Part shown: positions 28,038-37,360 of the stretch, piece by piece
How positions within the stretch are numbered: position 1 is the stretch's first letter
Layout of the letters: each line of letters opens with the position of its first letter
From: Qipengyuania gaetbuli
Lineage (GTDB): Bacteria > Pseudomonadota > Alphaproteobacteria > Sphingomonadales > Sphingomonadaceae
Assembly (NCBI RefSeq): GCF_020171365.1
Contig: NZ_JAIUZO010000002.1
Coordinates: forward strand, 1,612,001 to 1,676,000
Direction: 5' to 3'
DNA length: 64,000 nucleotides
The notes under the pieces: model-generated
Databases searched by the model: none
What the model saw: only the letters and a program-made list of their open reading frames with translations
What the model was told of the DNA's origin: nothing
Position numbers and translations under genes: made by a program

Positions 28038-29453
28038 TCAAAAGATACCCGGCACGTCGCGCTGGGCGGCGGTCGGCCAGGCCGGCTGCAGCAGTTCCTT
28101 GCGCGTTCCGACCGACTGGACCGACGGATCCGAACCGCGACCGGTAATCGCAGTGCAGCTGCGCCCCGCGAGGAAGTCGAGCGCCACGCTGATCGATGCC
28201 TCGCTCGGGTCGCTGAAGGGTTTGAAGATACCGTCGTCCGCGCGGCAGGTGGCTTGCATCACGCCGGCAAGGCCGCTGAAATATTCGCCGTTTCCGGCCG
28301 AATTGACCGTCTTGAACGCGACTGCACGAAGGCGGTCGTCGCAGGCCGAACGGTCGAAGGCGAACTGGCCCACGGGCTTGCCATAGGTGTTGGTGCCGAT
28401 CAGCGCGAGATTTCCGCCGAGGTAGGGAATGAACGAGTTCGTCACCAGCTCGCTCGCCGAAGCGGTGCCCGCGCGCCCGATGACGGCAAGCTTGGTCACG
28501 GCGATCTGTTCGGGCTGGTTCTGGAACAGGTCGGTCGAGTTTTCCGAAGACTTGGAATCGCGCAGCACAGTGCGCGAGAAGACCTGGCCCTCGCGCCCGT
28601 CGGCCATCAGGTCGCCGAGGAGCTCGGCCACCGAGACGAGGCCGCCGCCATTGTACCGCAGGTCGAGAATGACCTTGGTGATCCCGCGATCGCGGAACTG
28701 CTGGAACGCGGCGCGCAGCTGTGGGCCGGCATCGGACACGATGAAGGTGCGCAGGTTGACGTAGCCGACCTCGCCCGTGCCGTCGTTGAGGATCTGGACG
28801 CCGTAGCGGTCCGAAATCGGATCGAGCGGGTATTCCGTCTTGGTGACCGATACGGTCTGATCGACGTTGCCATTGCGGATGACGAAGGTCCGCGTCACGC
28901 CCGGATCGGACGGCCCCAGTGCCTGGCTGACCGCGGTCGGCCCGCCCGATGCCATCAGCGATGCGACCGACTGACCGTTGATCGAGATGATCTCGGTACC
29001 GCGATCGAAGCCCGCCGGGAAGGCCGGACCGGTTTCGAAGGATTCCGCGACATAGACCCGGTTCGCGCTGGTGTCGTAGATCAGGCGGATGCCGAAGCCG
29101 GCGTTCGACCCGTTGTTGATGAGGTCGTTCTCTTCCTTGATCGAGGTCAGGTAGGTGAAGAACCGGTCCTTGTTCTGCGCCCGGGCGGGCGCGACGAGAG
29201 CATCGATATAGGTCTGGACGTCCGAATAGTTCGCCTTGTTGACTGTGTTGTCGAGCAGCTCGGGGAACAGGTACCATTCGTCGAGAACACCGCGCACCCA
29301 GTCCTGCCGGGCCGAAAGCGAGCAGGTGTCCGTGCCGCCTCCGGAAGGCGGCGGGGTGGGCGTGCCGCCGCCACCGCTGGGGCTGTCCCCGCCGCCGCAA
29401 GCGGCAAGCGAGATGGCAAGTACCGAAGAGATGATGGCGCGACCCATGGACAT
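28038..29453 (-). CDS. S41 (CtpA-like) peptidase lipoprotein
   Basis: A 471-residue secreted protease. Lipobox Cys19 (LAISLAACGGG) anchors it, followed by a Gly/Pro-rich linker. The PDZ-like region (about 115-205) includes GFGIRLIYDTSANRVYVAES. The S41 catalytic core has ITKVILDLRYNGGGLVSVAE, Ser334 in GTASASEL and Lys359 in NTYGKPVG, spaced 25 residues apart like the Ser-Lys dyad of CtpA. Start at MSMGRAII has GGAGGAA upstream; the frame remains open upstream but is not coding. It likely degrades or processes periplasmic proteins. Confidence 0.93.
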   Translation of the reverse strand: MSMGRAIISSVLAISLAACGGGDSPSGGGGTPTPPPSGGGTDTCSLSARQDWVRGVLDEWYLFPELLDNTVNKANYSDVQTYIDALVAPARAQNKDRFFTYLTSIKEENDLINNGSNAGFGIRLIYDTSANRVYVAESFETGPAFPAGFDRGTEIISINGQSVASLMASGGPTAVSQALGPSDPGVTRTFVIRNGNVDQTVSVTKTEYPLDPISDRYGVQILNDGTGEVGYVNLRTFIVSDAGPQLRAAFQQFRDRGITKVILDLRYNGGGLVSVAELLGDLMADGREGQVFSRTVLRDSKSSENSTDLFQNQPEQIAVTKLAVIGRAGTASASELVTNSFIPYLGGNLALIGTNTYGKPVGQFAFDRSACDDRLRAVAFKTVNSAGNGEYFSGLAGVMQATCRADDGIFKPFSDPSEASISVALDFLAGRSCTAITGRGSDPSVQSVGTRKELLQPAWPTAAQRDVPGIF

Positions 29454-29690
29454 GCGAAAAATTCCTCCCAGAACGACCCGAATTCGGTCCGTATTTGCAA
29501 CTGCAAACTGCGCAATTAACCCCTCCTGAGCAAGAGCACCGCCTGAGTTATCGTCTTTCGGGGGAAAACAAGGCCGTTTTCGCCTGAAAACAGTGCAAAT
29601 TAGCGCCTGTGTAGTGGCCTTTGCTCCGTCGGTGTGCCTAGTCTTTGTCCTCGATATGCGAATTTGGCAGTAGAAGACGGAGTTGAAGTT

Positions 29691-30272
29691 GTGAGTACGG
29701 GCGTGCCCGCATGGATCCAGCAGGCGATCGGCAACGGCGAAGTAAAGGCCGGGCTGACCGCTGCTATGGTGGCCGAAGAGAAAGCTCTCGGCCGCGGCGG
29801 CTTTACCCTGTCCAGCCCGGCGTTCCGCCATGGCGGCGAACTCGACCCTAGCTTCACGGCTTGCGAGGACGATGCCGTTGCACCGCCGCTCGAATGGACC
29901 GCGCCGCCTCCCGGCACGCAGGAACTCGTGCTGGTAGTCGAGGACGTGGAGCGCGGCGACGTGCACTGGCTCGTCTGGGGCCTGCCCGGGCAGAAGGGCG
30001 CGCTCTTCGAAGGTGAGGTGCCGCCGCGCACCGGCAAGAATGCCCGCGGCAATTCGGAATGGCTGCTGCCCGACCCGCCCGTGGGGGTGGAGCATCATTA
30101 TGCCTTCCAGCTTTTCGCACTGGACCTGCCGCTGACGCTGATGCCCGGCGCCACGCATGCAGATCTGGTCAGGAACATGGAAAACCATGTCACCGCACTC
30201 GCGATCCTCAGTGCCCGTTTCGAAGGTCACGAGGTCGAGGAATGGGATGCCGAGGATGAATTCGACATCTGA
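29691..30272 (+). CDS. YbhB/YbcL (PEBP) family protein
   Basis: A 193-residue protein of the phosphatidylethanolamine-binding-like YbhB/YbcL family. The ligand-site motifs are FTLSSPAFRHGG, ELVLVVEDVERGDVHWLVWG, ARGNSEWLLPDPP and HHYAFQLFALDLPL. The GTG start 8 bases after GGAG is preferred; no signal peptide is seen, so it is cytoplasmic. It may bind small anionic ligands. 36 bp before the SWIB gene, probably in one transcript. Confidence 0.9.
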   Translation: MSTGVPAWIQQAIGNGEVKAGLTAAMVAEEKALGRGGFTLSSPAFRHGGELDPSFTACEDDAVAPPLEWTAPPPGTQELVLVVEDVERGDVHWLVWGLPGQKGALFEGEVPPRTGKNARGNSEWLLPDPPVGVEHHYAFQLFALDLPLTLMPGATHADLVRNMENHVTALAILSARFEGHEVEEWDAEDEFDI

Positions 30273-30307
30273 TAATACCAAGCATAGCCAAGTGAAAGGA
30301 ACCTGAA

Positions 30308-30559
30308 ATGGCTGGCAAGAACAACGCACTGCAAAAGCCGGTGAACCTGACGCCGGAACTCGAAGCCGTCGTCGGCAAGGGTCCGATGACCCGCGCCCAG
30401 GTGACGTCGAAGGTGTGGGACCACATCAAGGCGAACGGCCTGCAGGACTCGAAGGACAAGCGCATGATCAATCCCGACGCCAAGCTCGGCGCGGTGATCG
30501 GCAAGGACCAGATCTCGATGTTCAAGATGACCGGTGCCGTTTCCAAGCACATGAGCTGA
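30308..30559 (+). CDS. SWIB/MDM2 domain protein
   Basis: An 83-residue protein that is nearly all SWIB domain: NALQKPVNLTPELEAVVG, PMTRAQVTSKVWDHIKANGL, MINPDAKLGAVIGKDQISMF and KMTGAVSKHM. SWIB domains are typical of eukaryotic chromatin remodelers and DNA topology proteins; bacterial single-domain copies occur in Chlamydiae and alphaproteobacteria and are thought to bind DNA or topoisomerase. Strong terminator follows. Confidence 0.94.
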   Translation: MAGKNNALQKPVNLTPELEAVVGKGPMTRAQVTSKVWDHIKANGLQDSKDKRMINPDAKLGAVIGKDQISMFKMTGAVSKHMS

Positions 30560-30583
30560 TCGCTCGAAGGTCTGACAACAAAG

Positions 30584-30616
30584 GCGGCGTCGCGACCAGT
30601 TCGCGGCGCCGCTTTT
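30584..30616 (+). terminator. Rho-independent terminator after SWIB gene
   Basis: GCGGCGTCGCGA (30584-30595) pairs with TCGCGGCGCCGC (30601-30612), 12 pairs including one G-T, five-base loop, then TTTT. Confidence 0.9.
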
Positions 30617-30625
30617 CTTTGCGCG

Positions 30626-30916
30626 CTATTCCTCGTGCACCTCGACACCCTTCCAGAAGGCGATGCGGTCCTTGATCTCGGCAGCCGCTTCCTTGGGGTC
30701 GGGGTAATACCACGCCGCGTCCGGTTTGATCGCGCCGCCGGCATTGACCGAATGGTACTGCGCCGTACCCTTCCACGGGCACACGCTGGTCCGCTCGCTC
30801 GGCACCAGCGCGCTGCGCGCCACGTCGGAGGCCGGGAAATAGTGGTTCCCCTCGACCACCACCGTATCGTCGCTGCGCGCGATTTCCTCGCCGTTCCAGC
30901 TTGCCACTACAGTCAT
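30626..30916 (-). CDS. DUF427 protein
   Basis: A 96-residue DUF427 protein: VVVEGNHYFPASDV, SERTSVCPWKGTAQYHSV and AWYYPDPKEAAAEIKDRIAF are its signatures. Fold is a small beta barrel; the CPWKG Cys and the Tyr pair are nearly invariant in the family. Start chosen for AAAGGA upstream. Role unknown. Convergent with the SWIB operon across a terminator, divergent from the dipeptidase. Confidence 0.92.
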   Translation of the reverse strand: MTVVASWNGEEIARSDDTVVVEGNHYFPASDVARSALVPSERTSVCPWKGTAQYHSVNAGGAIKPDAAWYYPDPKEAAAEIKDRIAFWKGVEVHEE

Positions 30917-30995
30917 CGCGCAGTCCTTTCCAAACCCTGTTCCATGGGTAATAGAGCCATCGAGAACCCGTTGCGTTCCGAAAGGGAGAATTAGC

Positions 30996-32267
30996 GTGAA
31001 CCGCATCGCCGCCGCACTGCTTGCCACCACTGCCGTCCTCGCCATGCCGGCAGCAGCGAAAGAGACTCCGGAACAGGTGGCGGCTGCCGCGCTCGAGGCA
31101 GCGCCGGTGTGGGACGGGCACAACGACGTGCCGATCCAGCTGCGCGGGCGGTTCGACAATCTCATCAACGATTTCGATTTCGTCGATACGCTCGACACGC
31201 AGGATGGCGACCGGGCGGCCATGCACACCGATCTCGTCCGGCTGGAAAAGGGCGATGTCGGCGCGCAGTTCTGGTCAGTCTATGTCAGCGCCGCGCTGCC
31301 CGAGCCCGAAGCCGTACAGGCGACCATCGAGCAGATCGACGTGACCAAGCGCCTGATTGCGCGCAACCCGGACAAGCTCGCGCTCGCGCTGACCGCCGAC
31401 GATGTCGCGAAGGCCATGGCAGAGGGCAGGATCGCCTCGCTGATGGGTATGGAAGGCGGCCATTCGATCGGCAACAGCCTCGCTGTGCTGCGCCAGATGT
31501 ACGACCTTGGCGCGCGCTACATGACGCTCACACACTCGACGACGCTCGACTGGGCGGATAGCGCGACCGATGCGCCGCGCCATGACGGGCTGAACACTTT
31601 CGGCAAGGACGTCGTGCGCGAGATGCAGCGCATGGGGATGCTGGTCGACCTCAGCCACGTGAGCGAAGCCGCGATGCACGATGCGCTGGACGTGTCGGGC
31701 GCGCCGGTCATCTTCAGCCATTCGGGCGCCCGCGCGATCAATGGCCACTTGCGCAACGTGCCCGACAGCGTGCTTGCCCGCCTGCCGGAAAACGGCGGCG
31801 TCCTAATGGTGGTCGCGCTGCCCTGGTTCATCAACGAGGAACTGCGCAACCACTCGGCCAATCGCTCGGCCGAAGAAGCGCGGCTGAAGGCGCTGTTCCC
31901 GGGCCTGCCCGACAATGTCGAGGCGGGGCTGGCGAAATGGGACGCCACCAATCGCCCGCCGGTCTCGACCGTGGCCGACATGGCCGACCACATCGACCAC
32001 ATCCGCAAGGTTGCAGGCATCGACCACATCGGCATCGGCGGGGACTATGACGGCATGCCGACCGGCCCCGTGGGTATGGAAGACGTGGCTGGTTATCCAG
32101 CGCTGTTCGTCGAACTGGCGAAACGCGGTTATTCGCAGGCGGACCTCGAAAAGATTTCGAGCCGCAACATGATGCGCGCCATGCGCGAGGCAGAGGCTTT
32201 CGCCGCAAGCCGCCGCGACATGGCGCCGATCGAATATCCGGTGGGCAAACCCCGCGACGTGGAGTGA
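30996..32267 (+). CDS. Exported M19 (renal-type) dipeptidase
   Basis: A 423-residue zinc dipeptidase, with a signal peptide (NRIAAALLATTAVLAMPAAA). Metal ligands are His and Asp in WDGHNDVP, Glu in SLMGMEGGHSIG, and His in VDLSHVSEAAM and IFSHSGARAI; TLTHSTTLDWAD is the family's substrate region. The GTG start follows GAAAGGGAG. It would cleave dipeptides, including those with D-residues, in the periplasm. Confidence 0.95.
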   Translation: MNRIAAALLATTAVLAMPAAAKETPEQVAAAALEAAPVWDGHNDVPIQLRGRFDNLINDFDFVDTLDTQDGDRAAMHTDLVRLEKGDVGAQFWSVYVSAALPEPEAVQATIEQIDVTKRLIARNPDKLALALTADDVAKAMAEGRIASLMGMEGGHSIGNSLAVLRQMYDLGARYMTLTHSTTLDWADSATDAPRHDGLNTFGKDVVREMQRMGMLVDLSHVSEAAMHDALDVSGAPVIFSHSGARAINGHLRNVPDSVLARLPENGGVLMVVALPWFINEELRNHSANRSAEEARLKALFPGLPDNVEAGLAKWDATNRPPVSTVADMADHIDHIRKVAGIDHIGIGGDYDGMPTGPVGMEDVAGYPALFVELAKRGYSQADLEKISSRNMMRAMREAEAFAASRRDMAPIEYPVGKPRDVE

Positions 32268-32283
32268 AGCGGGGCGGGGCGGG

Positions 32284-32511
32284 TCAGTCCTGCGCCTGCA
32301 GTTCCGAGCCCAGCTTCAGCACTTCGTCGCCGTCTTCCTGCTTGATGAGATACGCGGGGTTGTCCTCGCTCCCGTCTCGCGTGACTTCGGAGTCCTTGAG
32401 GGTCCGGGTGACCTCGCGTTCGAACCGTTCCTTAATCTGGCCCTTGGCCATCCCGTTGCCCCAGTCCCACTTGACGTACTGGTCGGTGCGGAAACTGTTC
32501 GAATTGCTCAT
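32284..32511 (-). CDS. DUF2945 (HVA1/TUDOR-like) protein
   Basis: A 75-residue protein: YVKWDWGNGMAKGQIKERF and SEDNPAYLIKQEDGDEVLKL match DUF2945, the hypervirulence-associated TUDOR-like domain. Members often belong to the general stress response in alphaproteobacteria. The EcfG-like promoter upstream of the preceding gene (17 bp before) fits that. Small, acidic, soluble. Confidence 0.9.
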   Translation of the reverse strand: MSNSNSFRTDQYVKWDWGNGMAKGQIKERFEREVTRTLKDSEVTRDGSEDNPAYLIKQEDGDEVLKLGSELQAQD

Positions 32512-32528
32512 CAGGTCACCTCGGTATC

Positions 32529-32831
32529 TTAGTTTTCAATAACTTCGATCCCGTCCTCTTGGGTAACTTCGTCGTTGCCAACCGGTTCCTCGCCGGTGCC
32601 GAGGATGCTGTCGGTGCTGTCGCCTTCCTCTTCCATCGAGGAAATTTCGCCGCTGATGGTGGCTTCTTCCTCGACATCGCCCTGCGTCATCGCCGGAACG
32701 ATCCAGACGACCGACATCAGGATGATGGCCAGGATCAGGCCGCCTGCGAGCACGTAACGCACGACGCCTTCCTTGGAGCCGCCGCTGGCTTCCACATCGT
32801 CGATATGGATTTCGTCACCTTCCTTGTGCAC
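32529..32831 (-). CDS. Small single-span acidic membrane protein
   Basis: A 100-residue protein: polar N-terminus (MHKEGDEIHIDDVEASGG), one membrane helix (LAGGLILAIILMSVVWIV) and a highly acidic C-terminal tail rich in Glu and Asp. Such proteins are common in Erythrobacter-type genomes without known function. It heads a two-gene transcript with the DUF2945 gene behind an EcfG-like promoter. Confidence 0.78.
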   Translation of the reverse strand: MHKEGDEIHIDDVEASGGSKEGVVRYVLAGGLILAIILMSVVWIVPAMTQGDVEEEATISGEISSMEEEGDSTDSILGTGEEPVGNDEVTQEDGIEVIEN

Positions 32832-32877
32832 GTGAATACTCCCTGTTCTCCGCGACCGCGCGGGATTCAGGGGTTTC

Positions 32878-32902
32878 TACGGTCAGATGTGACGAATGTT
32901 CC
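32878..32902 (-). promoter_or_regulatory. EcfG-like promoter, one mismatch
   Basis: Minus strand GGAAC (32902-32898), 16 bases, CGTA (32881-32878). The -35 and spacing match EcfG; the -10 has A for T. It lies 47 bp upstream of the 100-residue membrane protein gene. Confidence 0.45.
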
Positions 32903-32910
32903 GCGCCCGC

Positions 32911-33735
32911 TCAGTCGCGCAGCAGCTCGTTGATGCCGGTTTTCTCGCGCGTCTGGGCATCGACCGTCTTCACGATCACCGCGCAGGCGAGGCCGGGGCC
33001 GCCATCCTTGCCGGGCAGCGTGCCGGGGACGACGACTGAGAACGGCGGCAGGTGGCCGCGAATGACTTCGCCGGTGTCGCGGTAGACGATCTTGGTCGAC
33101 TGGGTGATGAAGACGCCCATCGAAACCACGCAGCCTTCGCCCACGATCACGCCCTCGACGATTTCGCTGCGCGCGCCGATGAAGCAATTGTCGCCGATGA
33201 TGGTCGGGTTCGCCTGCATCGGTTCAAGCACGCCGCCGATGCCTGCGCCTGCCGAGATATGGCAGTTCTCGCCGATCTGCGCGCAGCTGCCGATGCTGGC
33301 CCAGGTGTCGACCATGGTGCCCTTGCCGACATAGGCGCCGATGTTGACGAAGCTCGGCATCAGCACGCAGCCGGGCGCGATATAGGCGCCTTCGCGGGCC
33401 ACGGCGCCCGGCACCACGCGGAAGCCTGCTTCGCGGAAACGGGCATCGTCCCAGCCGGCAAACTTGCTCGGCACCTTGTCGAAGGCGGGATGGCCGGCGC
33501 TGCCGCCTTCCATCACGCGGTTGTCGTTGAGGCGGAAGGACAGCAGGACCGCCTTCTTGAGCCACTGGTTGACCTGCCAGCCGCCCTTGCCGTCAGGCTG
33601 GGCTACGCGGCCTTCGCCGCTGTCGAGCAGCTTGAGGGCAGCCTCGACCGCAGCGCGCACGTCCGCGCTCTGCGGCGTGACGTTGGCGCGGTCTTCCCAC
33701 GCGGCTTCGATGGCGGTTTCTAGCTCGGCGCTCAT
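32911..33735 (-). CDS. dapD: Tetrahydrodipicolinate N-succinyltransferase
   Basis: DapD, 274 residues, adds a succinyl group from succinyl-CoA in the lysine/meso-diaminopimelate pathway. It shows the left-handed beta-helix hexapeptide repeats ([20 protein letters not shown], then [20 protein letters not shown], then [20 protein letters not shown]). The N-terminal helical region has [16 protein letters not shown] precedes the ATG. DapE and DapB are encoded elsewhere in the window. It stands at the end of a possible transcript from the kinase gene. Confidence 0.97.
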   Translation of the reverse strand: MSAELETAIEAAWEDRANVTPQSADVRAAVEAALKLLDSGEGRVAQPDGKGGWQVNQWLKKAVLLSFRLNDNRVMEGGSAGHPAFDKVPSKFAGWDDARFREAGFRVVPGAVAREGAYIAPGCVLMPSFVNIGAYVGKGTMVDTWASIGSCAQIGENCHISAGAGIGGVLEPMQANPTIIGDNCFIGARSEIVEGVIVGEGCVVSMGVFITQSTKIVYRDTGEVIRGHLPPFSVVVPGTLPGKDGGPGLACAVIVKTVDAQTREKTGINELLRD

Positions 33736-33784
33736 GCTGGTCTCCGTAAGAATATGCGGAGCGGTCGTTAGCAGCCTTGCCGCG

Positions 33785-34864
33785 CTAGTCCATCCCCGCC
33801 GCTTGGGCGAATTCGTAGGCGCGGTCGACCAGCGGACCGACGCGTTCGCTCATTGCCTTGGCATGGGCGGAAGATGCCGTGCCGTCGATGACGCGCTTCT
33901 TGATGCCCTGCATGATGCCGGCGAGCCGGAAGAGGTTGTAGGCGAAGTACCAGTCCATCGGCGGCACCGGATAGCCGGTGCGCGCGACGTAGCGGTCCAC
34001 CGCCTCTTCCTGCGTGGGAATGCCCAGTTCGGCGAGGTCGAGGCCCAGCAGGCCCGCACGCCCGTCGGCCGGATTGTGCCAGTTCAGCATGAGATAGCTG
34101 AAGTCGGCGATGGGATCGCCCAGCGTCGAAAGCTCCCAATCGAGCACGGCGAGGACGCGGTTGGCGTCCTTCTCGAAGATCATGTTGTCCAGGCGGTAGT
34201 CGCCATGGACCACGCTGCTCTCGTGCTGCGGCGGGATGGTCTGGGGCAGCCATTCGATCAGCCGCTCCATCTTCGCCATGTGCTCGGTTTCGGAGAGTTT
34301 GTACTGCTTCGACCAGCGGGCGATCTGTCGCGCGCAATAGTCGGTCGGCTTGCCATAGTCGCCGAGGCCGATTTCCTCCGGTTTCTGGAGGTGCAGGTCG
34401 GCCATGGTGTCGATCATGGCATTATAGATTTCGCGCCGGTCCGACGGGGCGACGCCGGGCAGTGACCCGTTCCACAAGCTGCGCCCGTCGGCGAGGCCCA
34501 TGACGAAGAACTTCGACCCCAGCACCTCCGGATCCTCGCACAGGCCGTAGGTCTTCGGCACGGGGAAGCCGGTCGGCCCGAGCGCGTGCATGGCCTTGTA
34601 TTCGCGGTCCACGGCATGCGCGCTCGGCAGCAGCTTGCCGAACGGCTGGCGCCTGAGGACATAAGAGCGTCCCGGCGTATCGATCCGGTAGGTCGGGTTC
34701 GACTGTCCGCCCTTGAACTTGGAATAGCTGATCGGCCCTTCGAAGTCGGACACGTTCGCCTCGAACCACGCGGTCAGCGCGTCGAGGTCGAGCCGGTCGC
34801 GTTCGGGCACCTCGATGGTGCCGACCATTTCCTTGTCGAAATCGATTTCCGGACCCGTCGCCAT
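33785..34864 (-). CDS. APH-like kinase of the ACAD10/11 type
   Basis: A 359-residue aminoglycoside-phosphotransferase-fold kinase. Motifs are [34 protein letters not shown] with the ATP Lys region, [15 protein letters not shown] (Asp/Asn catalytic loop) and [13 protein letters not shown]. Members of this family (mammalian ACAD10/11 kinase domain, bacterial LvaA) phosphorylate 4-hydroxyacyl-CoA. Here the kinase and acyl-CoA dehydrogenase halves are encoded as separate genes, with an alcohol dehydrogenase between. Start overlaps the preceding stop by one base. Confidence 0.85.
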   Translation of the reverse strand: MATGPEIDFDKEMVGTIEVPERDRLDLDALTAWFEANVSDFEGPISYSKFKGGQSNPTYRIDTPGRSYVLRRQPFGKLLPSAHAVDREYKAMHALGPTGFPVPKTYGLCEDPEVLGSKFFVMGLADGRSLWNGSLPGVAPSDRREIYNAMIDTMADLHLQKPEEIGLGDYGKPTDYCARQIARWSKQYKLSETEHMAKMERLIEWLPQTIPPQHESSVVHGDYRLDNMIFEKDANRVLAVLDWELSTLGDPIADFSYLMLNWHNPADGRAGLLGLDLAELGIPTQEEAVDRYVARTGYPVPPMDWYFAYNLFRLAGIMQGIKKRVIDGTASSAHAKAMSERVGPLVDRAYEFAQAAGMD

Positions 34865-35952
34865 CAGTCGAACACCACCACGCTGCGGGCCGAATGCCCG
34901 GCCTTCATCTTCTCGAATCCCTCGTTGATCTTCTCGAGCGGGATGCGCTCGGCGATGATCGTGTCGAGATCGAGCAGGCCGCGCATGTAGAAATCGACGA
35001 GGCGCGGCAGGTCCACCGGGAAGTGGTTCATGCCCATGATCGCGCCCTGCAGCTTCTTGCCCGACAAAAGATCCATCGCGCCGAGCCCGACCTTGCAGTC
35101 GAGCGGCATCATGCCGAGGATCGTGGCCGTCCCGCCGCGGCGCAGCAGCTTGACCGCGAGATCGGCGGATGCCTGCCGCCCGACCGCCTCGATCGCGTGA
35201 TGCACGCCGCCGCCGGTGAGCTTCATCACCTGGTCGACCGCATCGGCCGACATGGCGTCGAAGGCATGGGTTGCGCCGAGGACCATGGCCAGTTCGCGCT
35301 TTTCCGCAATCGGGTCGAGCGCGATGACCTTGCCGGCGCCCGCGATCTTGGCCGCATTGATGGCTGCAAGACCCACGCCGCCGCAGCCGACCACGGCCAC
35401 GGTTTCACCCGGCACGACCGAGCAGGCGTTGAAGATTGTCCCGGCGCCCGTCGTCACAGCGCAGCCGATCACGGCGGCACGGTCCAATGGCATGTCCTTG
35501 TCGATCGCCACGCAGGCGTGCTCGTGGATCAGCATCTGCTCGCAGAAGGCGGACAGGTTGAGCATCTGCGCAACCGGGCCGCTGCCGTCGGCGCGCATGA
35601 TGCGCGGGGCCTGGTCCTGTGCGCGGCGCGTGTCGGCGCCCATGCACAGCGCCATGCGGCCCGTGACGCAGAATTCGCAGTGGCCGCAGAAGGCCGAGAG
35701 GCAGGAAACCACGTGGTCGCCCGGCTTCACGGTCTTCACCTCGCTGCCGACCGCCCGGACCACGCCTGCCGCCTCATGCCCCGGAATCGCCGGGAGCGGG
35801 TGCGGGTAGGAGCCTTCGATGAAGTGCAGGTCCGAATGGCACAGGCCGCAGGCCTTGGTGTCGATCAGCACCTCGTGCGGACCGGGATCGGCGAGTTCCA
35901 CCTCGCCGATCGTCAGCCCGCCCACGGCTTCGAGGATTGCAGCCTTCGCCAT
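34864..35952 (-). CDS. Zinc-dependent medium-chain alcohol dehydrogenase
   Basis: A 362-residue class III-like MDR. Catalytic zinc ligands are CGLCHSD, GHEAAG and CAVTTGAGT; the structural zinc lobe reads CGHCEFC...GRMALC. The NAD site is VAVVGCGGVGLAAINAA. C-terminal RIPLEKINEGFEKMKAG is typical. Likely oxidises a hydroxyl on a fatty or hydroxy acid in the pathway of its neighbours. Start and stop each touch the adjacent genes by one base, so expression is tightly coupled. Confidence 0.93.
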   Translation of the reverse strand: MAKAAILEAVGGLTIGEVELADPGPHEVLIDTKACGLCHSDLHFIEGSYPHPLPAIPGHEAAGVVRAVGSEVKTVKPGDHVVSCLSAFCGHCEFCVTGRMALCMGADTRRAQDQAPRIMRADGSGPVAQMLNLSAFCEQMLIHEHACVAIDKDMPLDRAAVIGCAVTTGAGTIFNACSVVPGETVAVVGCGGVGLAAINAAKIAGAGKVIALDPIAEKRELAMVLGATHAFDAMSADAVDQVMKLTGGGVHHAIEAVGRQASADLAVKLLRRGGTATILGMMPLDCKVGLGAMDLLSGKKLQGAIMGMNHFPVDLPRLVDFYMRGLLDLDTIIAERIPLEKINEGFEKMKAGHSARSVVVFD

Positions 35953-37286
35953 CAGCGCGCCACTCCCATGTCGCCCGAGCTGAGGTTGTCATTGCCCGTG
36001 GTCGGAGCCTTGCCATCGCGCAGGGCGTTGGCGGTGGGGCCGGCCTTGGGCAGGTGCTTGGCGAATTCCATGCGCGCGATGGAGCGGGCGTGGACCTCGT
36101 CCGGACCGTCGGCCAGGCGCAGCGTGCGCTGGTGGGCATAGGCATTGGCAAGGCCGTAATCGTCCGACACGCCGCCGCCGCCATGGGCCTGGATGGCATC
36201 GTCGATGATCTTCAGGGCCATGTTCGGCGCCTGCACCTTGATCATGGCGATTTCCTGCTTGGCCGCCTTGTTGCCGACCTTGTCCATCATGTCGGCCGCC
36301 TTGAGGCAGAGCAGGCGGGTCATGTCGATGTCGATACGGGCACGCGCGACGCGCTCTTCCCAGACCGAGTGCTTGTAGATCGGCTTGCCGAAGGCCTCGC
36401 GCTCCTGGAGGCGCTGGCACATCTTGTGGAGCGCTTCCTCTGCAACGCCGATGGTGCGCATGCAGTGGTGGATACGGCCCGGCCCGAGGCGGCCTTGCGC
36501 GATCTCGAAGCCGCGGCCTTCGCCCAGCAGCATGTTGGTGACAGGGACGCGCACGTCCTTCAGTTCCACTTCCATGTGGCCGTGCGGCGCATCGTCATAG
36601 CCGAACACCGGCAGGTGGCGCAGGATGGTCACGCCCGGCGCATCCATCGGCATGAGGATCATCGACTGGGCGGCATGGCGGCCGGCCGAGAAATCGGTCT
36701 TGCCCATGACGATGGCGACCTTGCAGCGCGGATCGCCCACGCCCGAGGACCACCACTTGCGGCCGTTGATCACGTATTCGTCGCCGTCACGTTCGATCCG
36801 GCATTCGATGTTGGTCGCATCGGAAGAAGCGGTGAAGGGTTCGGTCATGAGGAAGGCCGAACGGATTTCACCGTTCATCAGCGGGGTGAGCCACTGCTCC
36901 TTCTGCTCGCGCGTGCCGTAGCGGTGGAACACTTCCATGTTGCCCGTGTCGGGGGCGGAACAGTTGAACACTTCGGATGCGAAACCGATGCGGCCCATTT
37001 CCTCGGCGCAGAGCGCATATTCGAGATTGGTGAGACCGGGGCCTTCGAATTCGAACGTGTCGTCGACATGGTGGTGGCTGTCGTTGCGCGGCGGCATGAA
37101 CAGGTTCCAGATGCCTTCGGCCTTGGCCTTGGCCTTGAGGTCTTCGACCACCTGGATGACTTTCCAGCGTTCGCCCTCGGCATCCTGCGCCTTGTAGGTC
37201 GCGACGGCGGGGCGGACATTGGCCTCGATGAAGTTCCTTACCCGGTCGCGCCAGTAGGTTTGCCTTTCGGTGGGTTCGAAATCCAT
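35952..37286 (-). CDS. ACAD10/11-like acyl-CoA dehydrogenase
   Basis: A 444-residue flavoprotein of the acyl-CoA dehydrogenase family. [12 protein letters not shown] near residue 60 resembles ACAD11; [15 protein letters not shown] and [19 protein letters not shown] form the FAD site. The region that holds the catalytic Glu in ordinary members (YEGT) here reads [13 protein letters not shown], as in ACAD10/11, which handle phosphorylated 4-hydroxyacyl-CoA. Start MDFEPTERQ chosen. Ends with a one-base overlap into the alcohol dehydrogenase gene. Confidence 0.9.
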   Translation of the reverse strand: MDFEPTERQTYWRDRVRNFIEANVRPAVATYKAQDAEGERWKVIQVVEDLKAKAKAEGIWNLFMPPRNDSHHHVDDTFEFEGPGLTNLEYALCAEEMGRIGFASEVFNCSAPDTGNMEVFHRYGTREQKEQWLTPLMNGEIRSAFLMTEPFTASSDATNIECRIERDGDEYVINGRKWWSSGVGDPRCKVAIVMGKTDFSAGRHAAQSMILMPMDAPGVTILRHLPVFGYDDAPHGHMEVELKDVRVPVTNMLLGEGRGFEIAQGRLGPGRIHHCMRTIGVAEEALHKMCQRLQEREAFGKPIYKHSVWEERVARARIDIDMTRLLCLKAADMMDKVGNKAAKQEIAMIKVQAPNMALKIIDDAIQAHGGGGVSDDYGLANAYAHQRTLRLADGPDEVHARSIARMEFAKHLPKAGPTANALRDGKAPTTGNDNLSSGDMGVAR

Positions 37287-37360
37287 CGTGTAATCCTCTC
37301 TTCGAAAAATCCGTTGCGTGATGAAACTGGCAGAGCTTTTCAGCCTCGCCAAGGGGGAAA

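Noticed and set aside
29454..30329. Open frame extending the S41 protease upstream to 763 residues
   Set aside because: The lipobox and GGAGGAA Shine-Dalgarno mark the true start at 29453; the extension is antisense to the PEBP gene.
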